A stretch of DNA of 64,000 bases, taken from SFWF01 sp045539925. GTDB lineage: Bacteria; Bacillota; Clostridia; Oscillospirales; Acutalibacteraceae. Position numbers and translations under genes: made by a program. The notes beneath the pieces are model-generated. The model saw only the letters and a program-made list of their open reading frames with translations, was not told the DNA's origin and made no database searches. The stretch spans positions 1-64,000 of the forward strand of contig JAZQGH010000114.1 of NCBI GenBank assembly GCA_045539925.1, given 5' to 3'. Shown here piece by piece: positions 51,364-60,152 of this stretch. The stretch's first letter is position 1. Each line of letters starts with the position of its first letter.

Positions 51364-52368
51364 ATGCCAAAAGTCAGTGCTATAGTACCCGTATATAATG
51401 TTGAGAAATATTTGAATCGTTGTGTTGATAGTATCTTAAATCAAACCTTCACCGATTTTGAGCTCATACTTGTGGACGACGGCTCTCCTGATAACAGCGG
51501 AAAAATATGTGACGAATATGCTGAAAAGGACAGCCGCGTTAAAGTAATACATAAAGAGAATGGCGGCGTAAGCGTTGCAAGAAATTTAGGAATAGAGACA
51601 TCGGTAGGAGAGTATATTACTTTTATTGATAGTGATGACTGGATAGAAGCTCAAATGTTTGAGCAATTATATAATGCTGCTGAGAACTGCGATATAATAT
51701 TTTGCGGATTTTCTAGCATTGGTTTTCGTAACACCATAGTATATGATTTAGAGGACATAAAAGCCGACAATAGAGCCCTTGCAGATTTATATGTTAATTC
51801 TTCCAAGATTAAGCCTTGTTTTCCAACTGTTTGGGCTAAGTTTTACAGAGCAGAAATTATTAAAAGCAACAATCTGTTTTTTGATTCTGACATACCATCA
51901 GGAGAAGATACGATCTTTAATATCATTGCTTGCAGATATTGTCAAAAAGCTGCTTTTGTTGAAGCGTCTTTATATAATTACGAGAGAAGAAATGTTAGTT
52001 CTGCTACAAGAAAATATTTTTATAAAACTTATGAATATAAGAATGCTATTTACCAAACAATTAGTCAATGGCTTTCGCAATATGAGTTCGAGGTAGAGAA
52101 ATCATTTTATGCACCTTTTATTTCTTCAGCTTTCATTCATTATTTGATGAATTGCGGGATGCGACTTTCGATTTATCATTTTAAACGTATTTATAATATT
52201 GAAAAAACAAAGATTTTAGATAATGCCCATGATATTGATGAGATACTTGGTGGAGGTTATGCTTCGCTTTTAAAAAAAGAACATATCATAACACTTGTAA
52301 TTTTATGGAAATTGCGTCATATTAAATTTTTCATTAAAAGAATTATAAAATCGGTTTTAAAGATTTAA
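51364..52368 (+). CDS. Glycosyltransferase, GT2 family
   Basis: The 334-aa GT-A transferase has SAIVPVYNVEKYLNRCVDSIL (core VPVYNVEKYL, residue 8), ILVDDGSPDNSGKICDEYA (about 38), KENGGVSVARNLG (about 66) and the DxD motif FIDSDDWIE (about 88). This is the large EpsJ/CpsI-like GT2 group in Firmicutes capsule clusters. A basic C-terminal helix (FFIKRIIKSVLKI) may touch the membrane. GAGGAG precedes ATG 51364. Confidence 0.88.
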   Translation: MPKVSAIVPVYNVEKYLNRCVDSILNQTFTDFELILVDDGSPDNSGKICDEYAEKDSRVKVIHKENGGVSVARNLGIETSVGEYITFIDSDDWIEAQMFEQLYNAAENCDIIFCGFSSIGFRNTIVYDLEDIKADNRALADLYVNSSKIKPCFPTVWAKFYRAEIIKSNNLFFDSDIPSGEDTIFNIIACRYCQKAAFVEASLYNYERRNVSSATRKYFYKTYEYKNAIYQTISQWLSQYEFEVEKSFYAPFISSAFIHYLMNCGMRLSIYHFKRIYNIEKTKILDNAHDIDEILGGGYASLLKKEHIITLVILWKLRHIKFFIKRIIKSVLKI

Positions 52369-52400
52369 TTACATTATTTAAAAGTAATTATGGAGGAAAA

Positions 52401-53666
52401 ATGGATAAGTATAGGTTAGGTATATTGTCGCTATATTATAATAACGCAAATTACGGTGGACAATTGCAGGCATATGCTTTATGTAAAAAAGTTAACGAAC
52501 TCATTGGTGATAAGGGCGAGGCGGAGCAAATCTGTTACGAAAAAACATATTTTGACAGAACAAAAATCCCAAAACCAACATATAAACAAAAGCTAGCTAT
52601 GTTTTTTAATGCACCTATACTAGAAAAAACAGGGTATTTACGCTTATTTTATCAACGAATTATTAATAAACTTCGTGGCAAATTTGCAAGCACAAAAACC
52701 AAGGTCACTGAAGTTAATTCAACGATTGATCCGCTTGCTTACGCTAGGGATAATGTGATTTTGAGGTTTTCACAGTCAGAGATAATGCATAGTGATAAAA
52801 TTTACAATCATTTTAACGCAGCTGAAATGAATGAGTATTACGACGGTTTTATAGTTGGCAGTGATCAGGTTTGGAATCCTGAATTTTATAACCCCGGTTT
52901 ATTTCTCGATTTCGCAGCAAACGATAAGTATAAGGCTTCTTACGCTGCGAGCATCTCACAACAAAGGCTAGATGCTAAATTTTCATTTAGATTTAAATCG
53001 CATTTAATTGGTTTCGATAAAATATCGTTACGAGAAAGCAACACTGAAATATTAGATGGTATAGCTCAAATCCCTGTTGAAGTTTCCTTAGATCCAACAT
53101 TACTTCTTACAAAAGAAGAGTGGGATATAATTTGCTCAAAGAGAATAGTAGATGAGCCTTATTTATTCTGCTATTTTTTAGGTGACAGCATTGAACAGAG
53201 AAAGCGCGCAGAAGAGTATGCCAAAATAAATAAACTAAAAATTGTTACATTCCCAAACCTTTTAGGTAAATATCGTGAATGTGATGCGGACTTTGGCGAT
53301 TTTCGTCTCTATGATAGTTCTCCTCAGGATTTCATTTCACTTATAAAGTATTCGGATTATATATTTACCGATAGCTTTCATGCGTCAGTTTTTTCATTAA
53401 TATATCATAAACAGTTTCTTGTTTTTCAGAGAGCAGAATTTCCTGCAATGATTACAAGAATAAACACACTCTTAGATTTGTTTGAAGTAAAAGAACGAAT
53501 TTTAGATGAAAATTGTGGAATTGATGAGATGCAAAATCTTGCTAATGTTGACTATTCAAACCCATTTAATAAATTTAATTGTATGAAAGAGAAATCAATT
53601 AAATATCTAAACTCAGTAATCGATGATGCTATTACAAAAAAAGAAGAATTAAGTAGAGGTTTATAA
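52401..53666 (+). CDS. Polysaccharide pyruvyl transferase family protein
   Basis: The 421-aa protein matches the polysaccharide pyruvyl transferase family (PF04230 type), which adds pyruvate ketals from phosphoenolpyruvate to sugars. Family features are NYGGQLQAYAL (about residue 18), VGSDQVWNPEF (about 148), VSLDPTLLL (about 228) and FTDSFHASVFSLIYHKQF (about 312-330). GGAGG at 52391-52395 precedes ATG 52401. The next gene, a MenD-like enzyme, shares one base with its stop, so the two proteins may act on the same residue; this is inferred from coupling. Confidence 0.88.
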   Translation: MDKYRLGILSLYYNNANYGGQLQAYALCKKVNELIGDKGEAEQICYEKTYFDRTKIPKPTYKQKLAMFFNAPILEKTGYLRLFYQRIINKLRGKFASTKTKVTEVNSTIDPLAYARDNVILRFSQSEIMHSDKIYNHFNAAEMNEYYDGFIVGSDQVWNPEFYNPGLFLDFAANDKYKASYAASISQQRLDAKFSFRFKSHLIGFDKISLRESNTEILDGIAQIPVEVSLDPTLLLTKEEWDIICSKRIVDEPYLFCYFLGDSIEQRKRAEEYAKINKLKIVTFPNLLGKYRECDADFGDFRLYDSSPQDFISLIKYSDYIFTDSFHASVFSLIYHKQFLVFQRAEFPAMITRINTLLDLFEVKERILDENCGIDEMQNLANVDYSNPFNKFNCMKEKSIKYLNSVIDDAITKKEELSRGL

Positions 53667-55411
53667 TGGAACATTATTATTCGTCAGATAGAAATGTACA
53701 AATGCTAGTTTATCTGTTAAAAGAAAACGGAATAAAAAAGATTATTGTTTCACCCGGCACTACTCATATTGGGTTCATTGCAAGTGTACAACATGACCCG
53801 TTTTTTGAAGTGTACTCTGCCTTTGATGAACGTAATGCTGCTTATATGGCTTGCGGTATGGCTTTTGAAAGCGGAGAGCCTGTTGTAATTACCTGCACAG
53901 GAGCTACCGCTTCCCGTAATTATTATCCGGGATTGTCTGAGGCATTTTACAGAAAACTACCTATCCTTGCAGTAACTGGTGCACACGATTATTCAAATTC
54001 AGGTAATCTTTTGCCTCAGTTTATTGATAGGTCAGTACAACCTAAAGACCTTGTTAAGCTAAGTGTTCGATTACAGAAAATTAAGGACAAGCAGGATGAA
54101 ATTGACTGCAATCTTAAAATCAACCGTGCACTGCTTGAACTTCGCAGAAACGGTGGGGGACCTGTACATATTGATCTTGTAAGCAATCTTACAGAACTCG
54201 ATGTTAAGGAATTGCCTGCAACCAGAGTTATCCGCAGATATACCGTAAATTCCAAATTTCCTGAAATAACTTCAAGTGCAAGAATTGCAATATCTGTTGG
54301 TGCGCATAAGCCTTGGAGCGCAGAACTTACTAAAAAAGTAGATGCTTTTTGTGCGCAGTATAATGCTGTAGTTTTTGTAGACCACTCAAGCAACTATCAC
54401 GGTAATTATAAGGTTTTGCCTACATTAGCTGCCACTCAGGAGCATTATTCCTTCGATATGCTTAATGTTGATCTGCTTATACATATTGGTGAGCAGTCAG
54501 GTGATTACTATACTTGGGGAGTATTACATAGAGCAAAAGAAGTTTGGCGTGTAAGTGACGATGGGGAAATACGAGACACCTTTGGTAATTTAAGCAATGT
54601 TTTCGATATGAGTGAAGAAAACTTCTTTAATTATTATGTTACCGAGTTTAATGCGCCTAACGACGAATATCTTACCGAATGTAAAGAGCAGATTTCGGAA
54701 ATTTATAATAGAATACCCGAATTGCCTTTTTCTAACATTTGGCTCGCTAAAACTATAGCACCTAAACTCCCCGAAAACTCTGTTGTTCATTTGGGAGTTA
54801 GCAACACGATGCGGTCATGGACCTTTTTTGAACTGCATGATAGTATCATTTCAACCGCAAATCTTGGTTGCCGTGGGATAGACGGTGCAATATCGTCTGC
54901 CCTTGGTATGTCTCTTGTAAATCAAGATAAGCTACATTTCCTGTTTTTAGGTGACCTTACCTTCTTTTATAATATTAACGAATTGGGTAACCGTCATTTA
55001 GGAAATAATCTTCGCATACTTTTAGTTAACAACGGAAAAGGTACCGAATTTTGTATGTACTCTCATCCGGGTAAGAGGTTATTGGGTGATGATGTAATCG
55101 ATTTTGTTGCTGCGGATGGACATTTTGGTCAAGAATCTCCTTTAGTTGTTAAGCATTTAGCTGAAGATCTTGGATTTGAATATCTAACAGCAGATTCTAA
55201 GCAAGGGGTGGAGTCTGTGTTAGATTCCTTTTTAGCTTCGTCAAATAAACCTATTATATTTGAGGTTTTTACAGATAGTGAAAGCGAGGATGATGCTCTC
55301 AAACTAATTAGGAATATTTATGTTAACAAGACAAATAATGCGAAAGCAACAATTAAAAATATATTAGGTGAAAAAGGCACTAATGCAATTAAAAAAATTA
55401 TTAAAATATAG
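53666..55411 (+). CDS. MenD-like thiamine-diphosphate enzyme in a polysaccharide operon
   Basis: The 581-aa protein is a ThDP-dependent enzyme with the three-domain layout of MenD/acetolactate synthase. The activating glutamate is Glu55 in FDERNAAYMACGMA, closely matching the MenD DERSAxxxALG motif. The ThDP/Mg motif is GDLTFFYNINELGNRHLG to VNNG (about residues 429-458), also MenD-like. The MenD arginine motif SPGSRS reads SPGTTH here, so isochorismate/2-oxoglutarate chemistry is unlikely. The C-terminal 35 residues are lysine-rich. Located between a pyruvyl transferase and the flippase, it probably makes or attaches a carbon unit used in the polysaccharide; the reaction is unknown. ATG 53666 overlaps the preceding stop. 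Confidence 0.85.
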   Translation: MEHYYSSDRNVQMLVYLLKENGIKKIIVSPGTTHIGFIASVQHDPFFEVYSAFDERNAAYMACGMAFESGEPVVITCTGATASRNYYPGLSEAFYRKLPILAVTGAHDYSNSGNLLPQFIDRSVQPKDLVKLSVRLQKIKDKQDEIDCNLKINRALLELRRNGGGPVHIDLVSNLTELDVKELPATRVIRRYTVNSKFPEITSSARIAISVGAHKPWSAELTKKVDAFCAQYNAVVFVDHSSNYHGNYKVLPTLAATQEHYSFDMLNVDLLIHIGEQSGDYYTWGVLHRAKEVWRVSDDGEIRDTFGNLSNVFDMSEENFFNYYVTEFNAPNDEYLTECKEQISEIYNRIPELPFSNIWLAKTIAPKLPENSVVHLGVSNTMRSWTFFELHDSIISTANLGCRGIDGAISSALGMSLVNQDKLHFLFLGDLTFFYNINELGNRHLGNNLRILLVNNGKGTEFCMYSHPGKRLLGDDVIDFVAADGHFGQESPLVVKHLAEDLGFEYLTADSKQGVESVLDSFLASSNKPIIFEVFTDSESEDDALKLIRNIYVNKTNNAKATIKNILGEKGTNAIKKIIKI

Positions 55412-55443
55412 TGTTATTTGCCAATGGGAGTTTTAATTATCTA

Positions 55444-56970
55444 ATGAAAATTGAAAGAACAAAAAATGCAACGCGCAATATTGTTTGGGGTGTTTTTGAA
55501 AAAATAGTTTCACTTCTTTTACCCTTTGCGGTGAGAACTGTGATGATCAAATTCTTAGGTCCTGAATATTTGGGTTTAAGTAGTTTGTTCGCGTCAATTT
55601 TATCGGTGTTAAGCATCGCTGAACTGGGATTCTCTTCTGCCATAACTTTTAGCATGTACAAGCCTATCGCAGAAGACGATACAGAAACCTTATGTGCGCT
55701 TCTTAATTTTTATAAAAAGATTTATCATATAGTTGGATCGATAATTCTTGTTGTGGGTTTGGCGTTGTTACCATTTTTGCATAACTTTATAAATGGTTCA
55801 TACCCTTCAAACATCAGTATATATGCCTTATATATTATTTATCTATTCAATTCAGTTATAGGCTACTTTGCTTTTGCATATAAGGCAGCGTTAATCAGTG
55901 CGCATCAGCGTAATGATCTTTCAAGTAAAAGGGGCATAATAGTACATTTATTTGGCAATGTAATTCAAATATTGATTCTTATAATTTTCAGAAATTATTA
56001 CGCTTACGCATTTATTGCGCCGATTATGACAATAGCTACAAACCTCATTAATGCCTTTATAGCCACGAAAATGTTCCCTGTTATTGTTTGTCGCGGTAAT
56101 ATAAGCAACGAAATCAAGATCGGTCTTAGAAAACGCGTTCTTGGTCTACTTTCATTTAAAATATATAATGTAATATTTAGTTCAGTCGATGCAATAGTTG
56201 TTTCTGCTTTTTTAGGTTTGATTCCTTTAGCTATTTTCAATAACTATCAATATGTTCAAACCTCGATAATCGGGTTTTTGGGAATTTTAACCGGCTCTAT
56301 TACCGCAGGTGTGGGAAATAAAATGGTCACTAATTCTGTTGATGATAACTATACAGATTTTAAAAATTTCACATTTTTGAATGCCTGGCTAACAGGCTGG
56401 TGTGCAATTTGCCTATTTTGTCTTTATCAGCATTTTATTCAGTGGTGGGTAGGAGAAGAGTTACTCTTCTCAGTCGATACTATGGTATTAATGGTATTAA
56501 TGTTTTTGTTTTCAAGAACAACCACACTAACCTATACATACCGAGAAGCAGCGGGACTTTGGTGGGAGGACCGATTCAGACCCCTTGTAGCTGCAGTTGC
56601 AAATCTTGTTGTAAATATTTTACTTGTTCGGACCATTGGTATAAATGGTGTTATTATTTCCACAATCGTGTGTACAATTTTCATTAATGTTCCATGGGGT
56701 ACAATTATCCTTTTCAAAAACTATTTTAAAAAATCACCATTTGAATACTTTTCAAAAATATTATTTTATGTTTTAGTAACTGCAGTTTGCGGCTTAGTTA
56801 CTTACTTAGTTTGTGAACTTTTGCCGACTGTGGGCTTTGGCATTATGTTGGTTAAAGGTATTATTTGTGTTATAATTCCTAATATTTTATTCTTTGCCGT
56901 ATATCACAAACTTAAAGAATTTGAATATATGAAAATTCTTTTTATGAGAATTATTAAAATTAAAAAGTAA
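55444..56970 (+). CDS. Polysaccharide flippase, Wzx family
   Basis: The 508-aa membrane protein has about twelve to fourteen hydrophobic segments and the start MKIERTKNATRNIVWGVFEK of Firmicutes Wzx/RfbX-type flippases, which move lipid-linked repeat units across the membrane. KFLGPEYLGLSSLFASILSVL and LSIAELGFSSAITFSMYKPI (as separate motifs, first 75 residues) are typical. A GTG at 55411 opens the frame without a ribosome site. GGGAG at 55426-55430 is 13 nt from ATG 55444, long but the better fit. Confidence 0.88.
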   Translation: MKIERTKNATRNIVWGVFEKIVSLLLPFAVRTVMIKFLGPEYLGLSSLFASILSVLSIAELGFSSAITFSMYKPIAEDDTETLCALLNFYKKIYHIVGSIILVVGLALLPFLHNFINGSYPSNISIYALYIIYLFNSVIGYFAFAYKAALISAHQRNDLSSKRGIIVHLFGNVIQILILIIFRNYYAYAFIAPIMTIATNLINAFIATKMFPVIVCRGNISNEIKIGLRKRVLGLLSFKIYNVIFSSVDAIVVSAFLGLIPLAIFNNYQYVQTSIIGFLGILTGSITAGVGNKMVTNSVDDNYTDFKNFTFLNAWLTGWCAICLFCLYQHFIQWWVGEELLFSVDTMVLMVLMFLFSRTTTLTYTYREAAGLWWEDRFRPLVAAVANLVVNILLVRTIGINGVIISTIVCTIFINVPWGTIILFKNYFKKSPFEYFSKILFYVLVTAVCGLVTYLVCELLPTVGFGIMLVKGIICVIIPNILFFAVYHKLKEFEYMKILFMRIIKIKK

Positions 56971-57003
56971 ATTTTATCGGCATTATAGTTATCGGAGGAT
57001 ATA

Positions 57004-58107
57004 ATGAACGTTTTAGTATTAGGTGGAACTGGTGCGATGGGCCGACCGCTATGTGATATTTTGGTTGACGCCGGTCATTGCGTTTGCTGCGTGAGTCGAT
57101 CTTCGCCACGAGAGGTAAATGGAAAGATCAATTATTTGCAGGGTGATGCGCATGATGGTGAGTTTATAAGCAGACTGTGTAGAACTGAGTGGGATGCAAT
57201 AGTTGATTTTATGGTTTATAACACAGCTGAGTTTATCGATATCTCAAAAATATATTTAGCTTCAACAAAACAATATGTATTTATTTCATCAGCTAGGGTA
57301 TATGCGGAATCACCTGATAATATTCCTATTACGGAGGATTCACCAAGACTTCTTGATTGTTGTAAAGATGAGGAATATCTGAAAACCGACGAATATGCCC
57401 TTGCAAAAGCACGTCAGGAAGATATACTAAAAAATAGTGGATATAATAACTGGACCATTATACGTCCAAGCATTACATATAATACTCATAGACTGCAGCT
57501 CGGAGGATTCGAAAAAGAGGAATGGCTTTATCGTGCGCTTAAAGGCAGGAAAATTGTCTTTTCACATGATATTATAGATAAAGTTACAACATTGACGTGT
57601 GGTGACGATGTCGCAAAGGGAATATTTAGTATCATTGGTCAAGAAAAAGCGTTAGGTGAATCTTTCCATATAACAGAAAACAAATTCTATACTTGGAGAG
57701 AGATTCTGGACATTTACCTTAGTACTATTGAAGAATTGACTGGATTGCGACCAAAGGTTGTTATGACCAATGAATCGGTTATAATTAATTTTAGAAAATA
57801 TCAAATGATTTATTGTAAGTTATATAACCGTCAGTTTGACTGTTCGAAAATTAACCAGTTTGTGGATACAAATAAATTTATCACTGCTAAGGATGGACTT
57901 AAAGAATGTTTAATTGATTTTCTTAAAGATCCTAAGTTTAGCAATATAAATTGGAAACTTGAAGCAATAAACGATAAAACTTGTAAGCAATTAGCTCATT
58001 ATAACGAATTTAAGAGTTATAGAAAAATGACGAAATATCTCTTAGAGCGATATTCTGACAGTATTATAGTTTCGTTGTTAAAAAGATTAAAAAATGTATT
58101 AAGATGA
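57004..58107 (+). CDS. NAD-dependent epimerase/dehydratase-like protein
   Basis: The 367-aa protein has an N-terminal atypical SDR domain: VLVLGGTGAMGRPLCDIL (residue 3), YLQGDAHD, YVFISSARVYAES (about 96) and DEYALAKARQEDIL with the YxxxK pair in a shifted form (YALAK). The C-terminal 90 residues (RPKVVMTNESVIINF onwards) are unlike common epimerases. Similar proteins in capsule clusters reduce or dehydrate a nucleotide-linked sugar, but the substrate is not clear. GGAGG at 56994-56998 is properly spaced from ATG 57004. Confidence 0.7.
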   Translation: MNVLVLGGTGAMGRPLCDILVDAGHCVCCVSRSSPREVNGKINYLQGDAHDGEFISRLCRTEWDAIVDFMVYNTAEFIDISKIYLASTKQYVFISSARVYAESPDNIPITEDSPRLLDCCKDEEYLKTDEYALAKARQEDILKNSGYNNWTIIRPSITYNTHRLQLGGFEKEEWLYRALKGRKIVFSHDIIDKVTTLTCGDDVAKGIFSIIGQEKALGESFHITENKFYTWREILDIYLSTIEELTGLRPKVVMTNESVIINFRKYQMIYCKLYNRQFDCSKINQFVDTNKFITAKDGLKECLIDFLKDPKFSNINWKLEAINDKTCKQLAHYNEFKSYRKMTKYLLERYSDSIIVSLLKRLKNVLR

Positions 58108-58127
58108 TATAGGAAAGGAAACATATT

Positions 58128-59165
58128 ATGTCATTATTTACAAATAAAACCCTACTTATCACAGGAGGCACCGGCTCATTTGGTAATGCTGTGCTTAATC
58201 GTTTTTTAAAAACCGACATTGGTGAGATTCGTATCTTTTCTCGTGACGAAAAGAAACAGGATGATATGCGTCATGAATTTCAGGCTAAAATGCCTGAGGT
58301 TTCTGATAAAATAACCTTTTATATCGGTGATGTACGTGACCTTGCTTCGGTTAAAAACGCAATGCACGGTGTGGACTTTATTTTCCACGCAGCAGCACTC
58401 AAACAGGTTCCGTCCTGCGAATTTTTTCCTGTTGAGGCGGTTAAAACTAATGTGCTTGGAACGGATAATGTGCTGACAGCCGCTATTGATGAAGGGGTTA
58501 AAACTGTAATTTGTCTTTCTACCGACAAGGCCGCCTACCCTGTAAATGCAATGGGTACATCTAAAGCAATGATGGAAAAGGTTGTTGTAGCAAAGTCGCG
58601 TACAGTATTGCCCGAAAAGACCAAAATCTGCTGCACCCGTTACGGCAATGTTCTTTGCAGTCGAGGAAGCGTTGTACCTCTCTGGATCGACCAGATCAAG
58701 GCAGGTAAGCCTATTACAATTACCGAGCCTTCTATGACACGTTTTATTATGTCCCTTGATGAGGCTGTAGATCTTGTTCTTTTTGCCTTTGAACACGGTA
58801 TTTCAGGTGATGTACTCGTTCAAAAAGCTCCTGCTTGCACAATAGAAGTATTGGCAAAGGCAGTAATTGAATTGTTCGGACCTGAAACCGAAATCAAGAC
58901 CATCGGTATTCGTCACGGTGAGAAAATGTTTGAAACACTTCTCACTAATGAGGAGTGCGCAAACGCTATTGATATGGGTGATTTCTACCGTGTTCCTTCA
59001 GATAAGCGTGGTCTTAACTATGATAAATACTTTGATAACGGTGATATAGAGCGCAACCCGCTTTCTCAGTTTGATTCATCAAATACCGAGCTTTTAAATG
59101 TTGAGCAAGTAAAGGAAAAGCTACTATCACTTGAATATATTCGCGAAGAACTCAAAAATTCTTAG
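58128..59165 (+). CDS. capE: UDP-GlcNAc 4,6-dehydratase/5-epimerase, CapE/FnlA type
   Basis: CapE converts UDP-GlcNAc to a 4-keto-6-deoxy-L-sugar, the first step to UDP-L-FucNAc. The 345-aa protein has LITGGTGSFGNAVLNRFL (about residue 11), FSRDEKKQDDMRHEF (about 37), the STDKAAYPVNAMGTSKAMMEKV region (about 125-146; active core AAYPVNAMGTSK) with methionine where most SDRs have the catalytic tyrosine, as described for CapE, and CTRYGNVLCSRGSVVPL. AGGAAAGGAAACATATT precedes ATG 58128. capF and capG homologues lie further down, separated by two other genes. Confidence 0.92.
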   Translation: MSLFTNKTLLITGGTGSFGNAVLNRFLKTDIGEIRIFSRDEKKQDDMRHEFQAKMPEVSDKITFYIGDVRDLASVKNAMHGVDFIFHAAALKQVPSCEFFPVEAVKTNVLGTDNVLTAAIDEGVKTVICLSTDKAAYPVNAMGTSKAMMEKVVVAKSRTVLPEKTKICCTRYGNVLCSRGSVVPLWIDQIKAGKPITITEPSMTRFIMSLDEAVDLVLFAFEHGISGDVLVQKAPACTIEVLAKAVIELFGPETEIKTIGIRHGEKMFETLLTNEECANAIDMGDFYRVPSDKRGLNYDKYFDNGDIERNPLSQFDSSNTELLNVEQVKEKLLSLEYIREELKNS

Positions 59166-59183
59166 AATTGATTGGTGGTTTTT

Positions 59184-60143
59184 ATGATAGCGTATATGAT
59201 AATGTGTCATAAAAATGCGCAACAGGTTTTGCGTCTGGCAAAAAAGTTGATATCCTCCAAATCTGATGTTATAATACACGCAGATTCAACATTGTCTGAT
59301 GATGAATATAATGTTTTGAGTGAAGCATCAGCCTCGATGGACGGTATTTATCTTACTGAGCGAAGGCTTCACGGTGTGCTTGATAGTAGAAGTTTGGTAG
59401 ATATTGCTATGGAAATGGTAATATCAATTTATAAGGTCCAAGAAACTGAGAATAAGCACTACAAGTATTTTGCTTTGCTTAGCGGACAGGACTATCCTAT
59501 CAAGCCACTCAATCATATAAATTCAAAATTAGATTCAAGTTATCCCAAGCCGTTTATAGACTGCACACCTTATGATTCTACCAATTGGATTTATCATAAG
59601 TTTAAGGGTAATAATTTTGTACATAATTTTAAAAGAAAAATTAATGAGTTGTTTCCTCATAGAAGAAACATTATAAGAAAATTTTTAGTTCTATTGTATT
59701 TAATTCTAAGCAAAGTTGTTGAAATTTTGCCTATAAACGATTATCATAAATTAATGCGGCTGGATATAGAACTTTACGGTGGATCTGCTTGGTGGATTTT
59801 GCCGGATATTGTTATTAATTTTATTAGATATGAATATGAGTCTCAATCTGACTTGATGAAACTTTTACTAAATTCAAACACACCGGAAGAAACCTTTTTT
59901 CAAATAATGACTATGCGTTCTCCTGTTAAAAATTTAGTTGAAATTAATCCTAAGGACATGGTTTTGCAAAATTGTAAGACATGGGCATATTTTTCAGACG
60001 ATGGAAAACCTTTTAAAGGACATCCTTACATCTTTACTGAAAATGAATTTGACAAGTTGGCAACTTCTGATTGTTGGTTTGCGCGAAAATTTGATATGAA
60101 TGTTGACGAAAAGATTTTTGATATGTTAGATAATATTAATTAG
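59184..60143 (+). CDS. Core-2/I-branching-type glycosyltransferase (GT14)
   Basis: The 319-aa protein belongs to the GT14 beta-1,6-N-acetylglucosaminyltransferase-like family. Motifs are MCHKNAQQVLRL (residue 8), HADSTLSDDEY (about 32), ALLSGQDYPIKP (about 98), YGGSAWWILPD (about 195) and the catalytic PEETFFQIM (about 236). Bacterial members add branches or side sugars to surface glycans. GGTGG at 59174-59178 is 5 nt from ATG 59184; the in-frame TTG at 59172 is less well placed. It sits between capE and capF. Confidence 0.85.
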   Translation: MIAYMIMCHKNAQQVLRLAKKLISSKSDVIIHADSTLSDDEYNVLSEASASMDGIYLTERRLHGVLDSRSLVDIAMEMVISIYKVQETENKHYKYFALLSGQDYPIKPLNHINSKLDSSYPKPFIDCTPYDSTNWIYHKFKGNNFVHNFKRKINELFPHRRNIIRKFLVLLYLILSKVVEILPINDYHKLMRLDIELYGGSAWWILPDIVINFIRYEYESQSDLMKLLLNSNTPEETFFQIMTMRSPVKNLVEINPKDMVLQNCKTWAYFSDDGKPFKGHPYIFTENEFDKLATSDCWFARKFDMNVDEKIFDMLDNIN

Positions 60144-60152
60144 GAGTTAATA

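Noticed and set aside
53666..55411. A menaquinone-pathway MenD gene
   Set aside because: The SPGSRS arginine is missing, no other men gene is present, and both neighbours are polysaccharide genes.
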